Shown here: positions 1-7,252 of the stretch, one piece after another
Layout: every line of letters starts with the position of its first letter
How positions within the stretch are numbered: position 1 is the first letter of the stretch
NCBI GenBank assembly: GCA_947501315.1
Contig: CANMXH010000064.1
Location: forward strand, 1 to 11,787
DNA: 11,787 nucleotides
Direction of reading: 5' to 3'
DNA from: Caulobacteraceae bacterium
GTDB taxonomy: Bacteria > Pseudomonadota > Alphaproteobacteria > Caulobacterales > Caulobacteraceae
The notes under the pieces: generated by a model
The model's input: only the letters and a program-made list of their open reading frames with translations
Told to the model about the DNA's origin: nothing
Databases searched by the model: none
Made by a program: the position numbers and the translations under genes

Positions 1-335
1 CGCGCCATGGCCTCGGCGGCGCGGATCAGGGCGGTCGCGTCGGCTGCCCGTCCCTCGGTCATGGCCAGGGCGGCGTGGCCCAGGGCCGCCGTCATGGCCG
101 CCTCGGGGGTGGCCGGGGCCGACGGCCCGCCCTCGTCGCCGCTGCGCGCGATGGCCCGCGCATGGGCGACGTGGGTCCAGCCGCATCGCGAGGCGCGCTT
201 GCGGATGGTGTTGACCGACAGGTTCAGTCGCCGGCCGATCGATTCCGCCGTTTCCCCGCCCAGATAGGCGTCGCGCACCACGGCCCAGGTTTCGGCCGGG
301 AAATTGCGACGGGTGCGGATGCCATCTTCTGTCAT
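1..335 (-). CDS. helix-turn-helix protein of unknown role, 3' end beyond window
   Basis: This reading frame starts at ATG 335-333 and stays open to the left edge, giving 111 codons plus two bases, so the C-terminus is missing. Residues about 15-52 look like a small DNA-binding helix-turn-helix: a tryptophan-led helix, then ETAESIGRRLNLSVNTIRKR, where the second half resembles a recognition helix, ending in RCGW. A low-complexity linker (GDEGGPSAPATP, residues 67-78) leads to an alanine-rich helical part. The fold style resembles resolvase-like or terminase-small-subunit-like HTH domains, but I cannot name a family. An upstream in-frame start close by is not seen, and the Shine-Dalgarno match is poor (CCCGG next to the ATG). 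It lies downstream of rpoD on the same strand but is separated by 458 bp of repeats, so it probably has its own promoter. It is probably a transcription factor or other DNA-binding protein; the coding call is firm, the role is not. Confidence 0.7.
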   Translation of the reverse strand, partial: MTEDGIRTRRNFPAETWAVVRDAYLGGETAESIGRRLNLSVNTIRKRASRCGWTHVAHARAIARSGDEGGPSAPATPEAAMTAALGHAALAMTEGRAADATALIRAAEAMA

Positions 336-468
336 CCGGGCAGTGTGGACCGCCCCGGCGTCAGAATCGGACGTATGTCCCCGGCTGTCCCGGTTTGTCC
401 CCGCAAGACCGGTACGAACCGGGACTCAGGCGGTACAGGACCGGCGGGGACAAGGCGCGCTGATCGAC
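336..468. promoter_or_regulatory. upstream region of the HTH gene with three 10-bp repeats and inverted repeats
   Basis: No gene is seen here. Three consecutive 10-bp units beginning TGTCCC lie at 376-385, 386-395 and 396-405, so each falls on the same face of the helix. Two inverted repeats overlap them: GTCCCGGTT at 387-395 with its complement at 417-425, and TTGTCCCCGC at 395-404 with its complement at 444-453. The block lies 40-120 bp before the HTH gene's start codon, where an operator would be expected. That it is an operator, perhaps for the HTH protein itself, is inference. I did not find a convincing promoter in it. Confidence 0.4.
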
Positions 469-626
469 GCGAAGCGTCATCCCATCCGACGTCGATCCGA
501 GGGCAGCCATCCGAGGTTCTTCACAGCGAACACAACGAGGGCACAACGAACACAACGGCAGCCGCACTCTCGTCGTGCCCGTTGTGAATCCGTTGTGTCC
601 GTCGTGATGAACCTTCTCGCGCCGAT
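469..626. repeat. 158-bp tandem repeat, copy 1, containing a large palindrome
   Basis: This unit repeats immediately at 627-784 with about 12 substitutions and no insertions or deletions, roughly 92% identity by eye. Inside it, bases 514-614 form a palindrome centred on 564. The left arm carries four heptads close to CACAACG at 522, 531, 542 and 551; the right arm carries their inverted forms (CGTTGTG or CGTCGTG) at 571, 580, 591 and 600. The spacing is 9, 11, 9 on each side, mirrored exactly. GGTTC (515-519) and GAACC (609-613) close the base. Short reading frames through it are repetitive and look non-coding. Confidence 0.85.
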
Positions 627-784
627 GCGAAGCGTCATCCCGTCCGACGGCGATCCGAGGGCAACCAGCCGAGGTTCTTCACAGCGATCACAACGAGGGC
701 ACAACGAACACAACGGCGGCCGCGCTCTCGTCGTGCCCGTTGTGAATTCGTCGTGTCCGTCGTGATGAACCTTCTCACGCTGAC
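627..784. repeat. 158-bp tandem repeat, copy 2, just after rpoD
   Basis: This is the second copy of the unit at 469-626. Its palindrome spans 672-772, centred on 722, with the same eight heptads in the same 9-11-9 spacing. The rpoD stop codon is at 796-794, so a transcript running on from rpoD would enter this hairpin about 22 nt after the stop. There is no T-tract after it, so it is not a classic intrinsic terminator. It could block 3' exonucleases, cause Rho-independent pausing, or be a protein-binding site. One difference from copy 1 in the right arm (CGTTGTG to CGTCGTG at 749-755) would still pair as G-U in RNA of the rpoD sense. Confidence 0.85.
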
Positions 785-793
785 GCGTGGAAC

Positions 794-2749
<1,956 letters not shown>

Positions 2750-2806
2750 ACAGTCTATTCTCCGGGTGGAGGGCTGATCAGGCCGTCCGCCAAATACAAC
2801 GTGTGG

Positions 2807-2829
2807 CGGGTTCGTTGGTTACGAACCCG
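2807..2829. repeat. perfect 9-bp inverted repeat in the rpoD leader
   Basis: CGGGTTCGT (2807-2815) and ACGAACCCG (2821-2829) are exact complements around a 5-base loop. The hairpin lies 58-80 bp before the rpoD start codon. It could be an operator or a 5' leader structure if transcription begins above it; neither is shown by sequence alone. I did not find a convincing sigma-73 or heat-shock promoter next to it. Confidence 0.6.
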
Positions 2830-2837
2830 TGCTGCGA

Positions 2838-2862
2838 GATCGAAATCGAGTAGATTTCGATC
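2838..2862. repeat. perfect 10-bp inverted repeat between dnaG and rpoD
   Basis: GATCGAAATC (2838-2847) and GATTTCGATC (2853-2862) pair exactly around a 5-base loop, GAGTA. The core TCGAAATCG is also found in the inner hairpin of the dnaG terminator at 2895-2903, so the two palindromes look related, like members of a short dispersed palindromic repeat family. Their centres are about 56 bp apart. Confidence 0.65.
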
Positions 2863-2866
2863 CATT

Positions 2867-2937
2867 GAAAATTGGAGCCTGATTCACGGAGACGTCGAAA
2901 TCGCGCAGCGATTTCTCCTTTTCACCGATCAGGCTCC
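2867..2937 (-). terminator. terminator-like nested hairpin overlapping the dnaG stop
   Basis: In the dnaG sense, the outer 5' arm GGAGCCTGAT (2937-2928) is made of the last dnaG codons, and the 3' arm ATCAGGCTCC (2883-2874) is followed at once by AATTTTC (2873-2867). A second stem is nested inside: GAAATCGC (2915-2908 on this strand) pairs with GCGATTTC (2904-2897) around a 3-base loop. The dnaG stop codon (2924-2922) falls between the arms. The GC-rich stem plus short U-rich tail fits an intrinsic terminator or attenuator between dnaG and rpoD. The tail is short, so termination may be partial. Confidence 0.6.
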
Positions 2938-4784
2938 TGCCAGATCTCTCCGGTTTTGATCGCGCGACGCAAAGCATCCCGCTCGGCTTTAAGCCTGCGG
3001 AACGCTTCATCCTGGCCCGGCATGCCTGCCGCCGAGCTCAGTGCCTCTTCCAGCGCCGCCACGCGGGTTAGCGCGTCGAACGCCTGCGACCATCGGACCC
3101 TTGCTTCGGCGAGGGGCGCATTTGCGGCCAGGAAAGGCGCGCCGGACTTTGCCGCCGCCTTCTCGACCTCGCGCACTAAAGCATCGTAACCCGACTGCGC
3201 CAGATGGCGACGCAAGGCCGCCGAGTCAAGGTCCTGACCCGAGAAGCGCAACCGGACCATCTCCTGCGCCAGGCCGTCGAGCGATGCGTCCCCGAATCCG
3301 TGCGATGAAATGGCTTCGAGGTGCTCGTCCATCCGCTCCGGATCGTCGATGGCGCCGTGGGCGAGTGCCGCCGCCACCGGCTCGATCGAACGGCTCAGCG
3401 ACTGCATCGCCTGGGCTCCCTCGGCTGTCTGACCCAGCTTGGGCGAAGGTCCGGGTCGCCAGCGGCCGCCGGGGCCCGTCGCACCCGGGCCTTGCGGGGC
3501 GCGACGCGCCGGGAACAGGGCGTCGAAGCGGTCGAACAGTTCGCGGCGATACTGTTCCGCCAGATCCTTGTCCTGAATGGCCGAGGCGGCCTGGCGCAAG
3601 CGACCCTTCAGCCCCGCGCGGCGCTCGGGCGAGTCGAGCGGTTCAACCTCGGCCTCCTTGCCGAACAGCACCTCTGCGAAGGGCCGGGTCGTGGTCATCG
3701 CTTGCCGCAAGGCCGGCGCGCCCTTGTCGCGCAGGATGTCGTCCGGGTCCTGCCCGCCTTCCAGCAGGGCGAAACGGAACGAGCGCCCCGACTTCAGCTG
3801 CGGCAGGGCACGGTCGATGGCGCGGTAAGCCGCCCGCCGACCCGCTGCATCACCGTCGAAACACAGGACCGGCTCGTGCGAGACTCGCCACAACCGCTCC
3901 ATCTGCTCCTCGGTCAGGGCGGTGCCCATAGGTGCCACGGCGGGGATGCCCGCGCGGTGGCAGGCGATGACATCCATATAGCCCTCGACCACCACTATGG
4001 CCTGGTCGCTCCGGCTCTCGGCGCCCAGGATGCGGCGTGCCTCGGGCAGGCCGTAAAGGGTCGCGCCCTTGTGAAAGAGCGGGCTCTCGGGGCCGTTCAG
4101 ATATTTGGCACGATCGTCGGGGTTCATGGCCCGGCCGCCGAAGCTGACGATCCGTCCGCGGGCATCGAGGATGGGGAACATCAGCCGGTCGCGGAACCGG
4201 TCATAGGGCTGGCCGCCGCCCTCGGGGGCAATCAGCATACCCGCCTCGACCAGATCGCCCGGCCTGGCCCCTCGCTGCACGAGCGCGGCCTTCAGGCCTT
4301 CGCGATCATTCGGCGCATAGCCGAGGCCGAACCGCTCCCACTGGTCCTCGGGCAGGCCGCGCTTCTCCAGATACTCGCGCGCCGCCTTGCCCGGCGACCG
4401 GCGCAGATTGGCCGCGAACCATTTCTGGGCCAGATCCATCCAGTCAGTCAGGCCCTGCTTCTTCGCTTCACGCTCGGCCGCCTGCGGGTCCTCGGCGGGC
4501 AGGGCCATGCCCGCCTCCCCGGCCAGCCGCTGCACCGCCTCGACGAAGCTGAGCCGCTCTGTTTCCTGCAGGAAGCTGATGACGTCGCCGTGCTTGCCCG
4601 ACGAGAAGTCGTGGAAGAAGCCCTTGTCGTCATTGACGAAGAAGGAGGGCGACTTCTCCTTGGTGAAGGGCGACAGGCCGACGTACTCGCGTCCCTGACG
4701 CTTGAGCTTCACCGTCCGCCCGATGATGTCGGACGGCCGAAGGCGAGCCTTCAGTTCTTCAAGGAAGCGATCATCGAAGCGCAC
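2922..4784 (-). CDS. dnaG: DNA primase DnaG lacking the N-terminal zinc ligands
   Basis: The 620-residue product synthesises RNA primers at the replication fork with DnaB helicase. The N-terminal CHC2-type fold is clear (residues about 1-96; GLSPFTKEKSPSFFVNDDKG then GFFHDFSSGKHGDVISFL). However, the four positions that bind zinc in E. coli (C40, H43, C61, C64) are S38, T41, D59 and S62 here. The catalytic core is intact: RDRLMFPI at 198-205, the TOPRIM glutamate E267 in VVVEGYMD, D310 and D312 in CFDGDAAGR, and D346/D348 in GQDPDDIL. Residues about 428-455 are a Gly/Pro linker, and the rest is the helical DnaB-binding domain. The start is GTG (4784-4782) with AAGG nearby; an in-frame TGA at 4808-4806 rules out a longer form. 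It is divergent from a small gene, and rpoD lies downstream. The length is normal for the family. Confidence 0.97.
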   Translation of the reverse strand: MRFDDRFLEELKARLRPSDIIGRTVKLKRQGREYVGLSPFTKEKSPSFFVNDDKGFFHDFSSGKHGDVISFLQETERLSFVEAVQRLAGEAGMALPAEDPQAAEREAKKQGLTDWMDLAQKWFAANLRRSPGKAAREYLEKRGLPEDQWERFGLGYAPNDREGLKAALVQRGARPGDLVEAGMLIAPEGGGQPYDRFRDRLMFPILDARGRIVSFGGRAMNPDDRAKYLNGPESPLFHKGATLYGLPEARRILGAESRSDQAIVVVEGYMDVIACHRAGIPAVAPMGTALTEEQMERLWRVSHEPVLCFDGDAAGRRAAYRAIDRALPQLKSGRSFRFALLEGGQDPDDILRDKGAPALRQAMTTTRPFAEVLFGKEAEVEPLDSPERRAGLKGRLRQAASAIQDKDLAEQYRRELFDRFDALFPARRAPQGPGATGPGGRWRPGPSPKLGQTAEGAQAMQSLSRSIEPVAAALAHGAIDDPERMDEHLEAISSHGFGDASLDGLAQEMVRLRFSGQDLDSAALRRHLAQSGYDALVREVEKAAAKSGAPFLAANAPLAEARVRWSQAFDALTRVAALEEALSSAAGMPGQDEAFRRLKAERDALRRAIKTGEIWQEPDR

Positions 4785-4802
4785 CTGCGCCTTATAGCGC
4801 GC

Positions 4803-4850
4803 GACTCAACGGTTTGGGTGGCTTTACCTTTCATTAACCAGAGAGGCCAA
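4803..4850 (-). promoter_or_regulatory. candidate dnaG promoter with overlapping CtrA-like site and GANTC
   Basis: On the minus strand, a possible -35 TTGGCC (4850-4845) and a weak -10 GTAAAG (4827-4822) are 17 bp apart. Overlapping the -10 and spacer, the plus strand reads TTTA-N7-TTAAC at 4823-4838, one base away from the CtrA consensus TTAA-N7-TTAA(C). A GACTC (GANTC, the CcrM methylation motif) follows at 4803-4807 in the expected leader. The sites are visible in the sequence; cell-cycle control of dnaG by them is inference from Caulobacter biology. Confidence 0.4.
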
Positions 4851-4905
4851 ACCGCGGCGGTAACCGACTGAATATGCACATAGTTTTTCTACAGTAAGCG
4901 GAACT

Positions 4906-4925
4906 GTCCACAGACCTGTGGATTA
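4906..4925. promoter_or_regulatory. inverted pair of DnaA-box-like sequences
   Basis: TCCACAG (4907-4913) and CTGTGGA (4916-4922) form a perfect inverted repeat with a 2-base centre. The right half, read on the minus strand, is TAATCCACA, one mismatch from the DnaA box TTATCCACA. The left half, CTGTCCACA, is a weaker match with two mismatches. The pair lies in the divergent region about 120 bp before dnaG and about 85 bp before the small gene. It could be a DnaA-responsive site or just a palindromic operator for either gene. Confidence 0.4.
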
Positions 4926-5009
4926 AGGATCCGGCCGTCCCGGAAGCGGACGGTGACCGGCGGACCTGCGGCGAAGACTGCAGTTCCGTCCGAGCAAGAA
5001 AGCCGCCCC

Positions 5010-5276
5010 ATGTTCATGACCATCGCCCACCCAGCGGTGGAGCCTCAAGGCCCCGACAGCGTCGCCGTCCCGGGTTCCCCGTCCATTCCTGTCCTGTCGC
5101 CTCGCGCCCAGCACGCGCGCCTGCTCGAGAATGCGGCCCTGCGGCGGATGCGCGGCGCCGAGCGGTTGCGGAGCAACCGGCGGGATGACGCCGACTACTG
5201 GCTGCAAGCTGCACCGGTCGCGATCCGCAAGGCCTGCGCCCTGCGGGAAGAAAACCGCTTCGCACAGCTTCCCTGA
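5010..5276 (+). CDS. small protein of unknown function, 88 aa
   Basis: I do not recognise a family. With the ATG at 5010 the product has 88 residues: a proline-rich, probably flexible N-terminal part (residues 1-34, including SPSIPVLSP), then a helical, charged C-terminal part rich in arginine and alanine (RLLENAALRRMRG, then DDADYWLQAAPVAIRKACAL). No signal peptide, membrane segment or cysteine motif is seen. A longer form from GTG 4953 is possible and has a GGAAG in front, but it would add a low-complexity stretch; another ATG lies at 5016. It is transcribed divergently from dnaG and shares its control region, and it converges with the methyltransferase gene with only 12 bp between the stops. 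Coding potential is supported by good high-GC codon use and a composition unlike the shadow frames, but it remains an orphan. Confidence 0.6.
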   Translation: MFMTIAHPAVEPQGPDSVAVPGSPSIPVLSPRAQHARLLENAALRRMRGAERLRSNRRDDADYWLQAAPVAIRKACALREENRFAQLP

Positions 5277-5288
5277 CAGGCGGGTCCG

Positions 5289-6041
5289 CTACCGCTCGCG
5301 CGGCCGGAAGATGAAGTTGAAGATATAGCCGCTGGTCTCGACGGCGTCGCGGTGGTCGACCTGGGCGTCGAATCCGATGATCGGCTGAATCGCCCCGTTT
5401 TTGAACACGAAGGCGTCGTAGCCCAGCGCCTCGACCTCGGCGATGGACAACTCTATCGACCGATCCGAATGCCGCTCCTCCAGTTCTATGAGCAGCGTCG
5501 GCCGGTCGCGGGCGATCAGGCCGAGGGCACCAGCGATTACAGCCTGTTCGTGGCCCTCGACGTCGATCTTGATGAAGCCGCACGGCTCCAGATCCAGGTC
5601 ATCGAGGCGCGATGTTGCGACCTCGACCACGCCGAACTCCATGGCACCCGCCCAGTTGCTCTCCAGCGAGGCGTGCTGGTTGGAAAAGCCCCGCGCCGAC
5701 CTCGGCACCTTCAGGCTGGCCAAGCCGGTGCGGTCTGAAAGCGCGATCTGCCGGGCCTCGGCATTCGAGGGACGGGCCGCATCCAGGATGGCGAACATCT
5801 TGGGATTGGGTTCGAAAGCGTAGACCCGGGGGCATATCGCCGCCATCTGATGGGTCCACACCCCGCGATTGGCACCCACGTCCACGGCTGCCCGCTTCGG
5901 GTCGACCAGGTCTGGCAGCAGCCGCAGTTCCGGCTCGCCCTTGCGCAGCTCGCGCGCGATGACCCGCTTCAACTCCTGCCGCGGATTGAACACGGCCCGC
6001 TTGATTTTTTCACGAAAAGTGGTCGGCGGGGTCCAGCTCAA
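5289..6041 (-). CDS. FkbM-family SAM-dependent methyltransferase
   Basis: The product, about 250 residues, has the class I methyltransferase fold of the FkbM family, which usually O-methylates sugars, polysaccharides or secondary metabolites. The SAM-binding motif I is AAVDVGANRGVW (51-62), the acidic end of strand 2 is VYAFEPNP (73-80), and the family's hallmark KIDVEGHE is at 158-165, followed by PTLLIELEERH. The substrate cannot be read from the sequence. The proposed start is TTG 6041-6039, which shares bases with the carA stop TGA (6040-6038), giving translational coupling. No good ATG is available in that stretch; a GTG at 5993 is an alternative that would remove 16 residues. The frame is open far upstream into carA, but that part is only the shadow of carA. 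It is downstream of carA with no visible metabolic link to pyrimidine or arginine synthesis. The family call is firm; the exact start is uncertain. Confidence 0.87.
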   Translation of the reverse strand: MSWTPPTTFREKIKRAVFNPRQELKRVIARELRKGEPELRLLPDLVDPKRAAVDVGANRGVWTHQMAAICPRVYAFEPNPKMFAILDAARPSNAEARQIALSDRTGLASLKVPRSARGFSNQHASLESNWAGAMEFGVVEVATSRLDDLDLEPCGFIKIDVEGHEQAVIAGALGLIARDRPTLLIELEERHSDRSIELSIAEVEALGYDAFVFKNGAIQPIIGFDAQVDHRDAVETSGYIFNFIFRPRER

Positions 6042-7204
6042 GGCCGGACCGCCATCGAATCCGCAAACCGCTGGAACAGATAAAGACTGTCGGTCGGCCC
6101 CGGCGAGGCCTCGGGGTGGTGCTGGACACTGAACACTGGCCGGCCGTTCAGGGCGATGCCGCAATTGGTACCGTCGAACAGGCTGACGTGAGTTTCGCTG
6201 ACCGCGTCGGGCAGGCTGCCGCGGTCGACGGTGAAGCCGTGGTTCATCGACACAATCTCGACCTTGCCGGTGGTCAGGTCCTTGACCGGATGGTTGGCCC
6301 CGTGGTGGCCCTGCACCATCTTGACCGTCTTCGCCCCCAGCGCGAGCGCCAACATCTGGTGGCCCAGGCAGATGCCGAACAGGGGCGTGCCGCTGTCGAC
6401 CAATTTGCGAATCTCGGGGACGGCATAGAGGCCGGTCGCCGCCGGGTCGCCCGGCCCGTTCGACAGGACCACCCCGTCCGGCTTGCGCGCCAGAATCGCC
6501 TCGGCCGTCGTATCGGCCGGGACCACGGTGATCTTCGCACCCGTCGAGGCCAGGGCCCGCAGGATGTTGCGCTTCACCCCATAGTCGATGACGACCACCG
6601 ACCTGTCGGCGGCATCCACGCGCGGGTACCCTTCCGGCCAGTCCCACAGCCCCTCGTCCCAGTCGAACGCCTGCCGCGTCGAGGCGTCCTTCGCCAGATC
6701 AAGCCCGACCAGTCCCGACCATGCCTTTGCCTGACCGACCAGCGCCTCAAGGTCGAACTGTCCGGACGGGTCGTGGGCGATCACGGCATGGGGTGCGCCC
6801 ATGTCGCGGATGCGAGCGGTCAGGGCCCGGGTGTCGACCCCGGAAAGACCGACGACACCGCGCCATTTCATCCAGCCGTCGAAATCGCCCTGATTGCGCC
6901 AATTGGCCGGATCGGTCGGTGCATCGCGGAAGATCGCCCCGCGGGCCGAGGTGTCCGAGCCGCCGCCGATCTGTTCGACATCCTCGACATTGGTCCCCGT
7001 GTTTCCGACGTGCGGAAAGGTGAAGGCCAGGATCTGGCTCATGTAGGACGGGTCGGTCAGGATTTCCTGATAGCCGGTCATGGCGGTGTTGAAGACCACC
7101 TCGCCGAGCGCCGTGCCTACAGCACCGCAGCCGAGGCCCTGCAGGATGGTTCCGTCCGCGAGCGCGATTACGCCGGTGACGCCAGGGAGGAGTGTCGTGG
7201 TCAT
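6038..7204 (-). CDS. carA: carbamoyl-phosphate synthase small (glutaminase) subunit
   Basis: The 388-residue product releases ammonia from glutamine and passes it to CarB, which makes carbamoyl phosphate for pyrimidine and arginine synthesis. The N-terminal CPSase small-chain domain (about 7-140) carries GEVVFNTAMTGYQEILTDPS. The class I glutamine amidotransferase domain (about 201-380) carries DYGVKRNIL, SNGPGDP (248-254), the nucleophile C279 in FGICLGHQM, and the H363/E365 pair in HHPEASPGP. The start ATG 7204-7202 has GAGAG at a suitable distance and gives the family's usual length; the frame stays open to 7309 but the extra residues overlap the upstream gene. It is 46 bp downstream of a transporter gene on the same strand and overlaps the methyltransferase start. 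A GANTC (GAATC, 7223-7227) lies just before the start. The partner carB is on the other strand about 3.6 kb away. Confidence 0.98.
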   Translation of the reverse strand: MTTTLLPGVTGVIALADGTILQGLGCGAVGTALGEVVFNTAMTGYQEILTDPSYMSQILAFTFPHVGNTGTNVEDVEQIGGGSDTSARGAIFRDAPTDPANWRNQGDFDGWMKWRGVVGLSGVDTRALTARIRDMGAPHAVIAHDPSGQFDLEALVGQAKAWSGLVGLDLAKDASTRQAFDWDEGLWDWPEGYPRVDAADRSVVVIDYGVKRNILRALASTGAKITVVPADTTAEAILARKPDGVVLSNGPGDPAATGLYAVPEIRKLVDSGTPLFGICLGHQMLALALGAKTVKMVQGHHGANHPVKDLTTGKVEIVSMNHGFTVDRGSLPDAVSETHVSLFDGTNCGIALNGRPVFSVQHHPEASPGPTDSLYLFQRFADSMAVRP

Positions 7205-7233
7205 GGGGCGCTCTCTATCACCGAATCCCGGCG

Positions 7234-7252
7234 AGCAAACGGCGCGTTTGCT
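7234..7252. repeat. perfect 8-bp inverted repeat between transporter and carA
   Basis: AGCAAACG (7234-7241) and CGTTTGCT (7245-7252) pair around a 3-base loop, and the right arm includes the transporter's stop codon (7253-7251). It has no T-tract in the direction of carA, so it is a poor intrinsic terminator. It may limit read-through, or be an operator 30-48 bp before the carA start. Confidence 0.5.

Noticed and set aside
304..765. Open frames through the 158-bp repeats on both strands
   Set aside because: Their products are only translations of the CACAACG repeats (Thr/Gln/Arg or Cys/Arg-rich runs), and the same peptide segment recurs with the repeat; nothing suggests translation.
469..784. 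The tandem repeats as a CRISPR array
   Set aside because: There are only two 158-bp copies with no unique spacers, and the inner heptads are too short and symmetrically arranged.
3321..4871. A 516-codon open frame antisense to dnaG
   Set aside because: It is a shadow of dnaG with no recognisable domain; its length comes from codon bias in GC-rich sequence.
4906..4925. The DnaA-box-like pair as a replication origin
   Set aside because: There are only one good and one weak box with no AT-rich unwinding block or box cluster; regulation is the more modest reading.
6042..6647. An N-terminal extension of the methyltransferase into carA
   Set aside because: The extra 200 residues are a frame-shifted image of carA and have no methyltransferase features.
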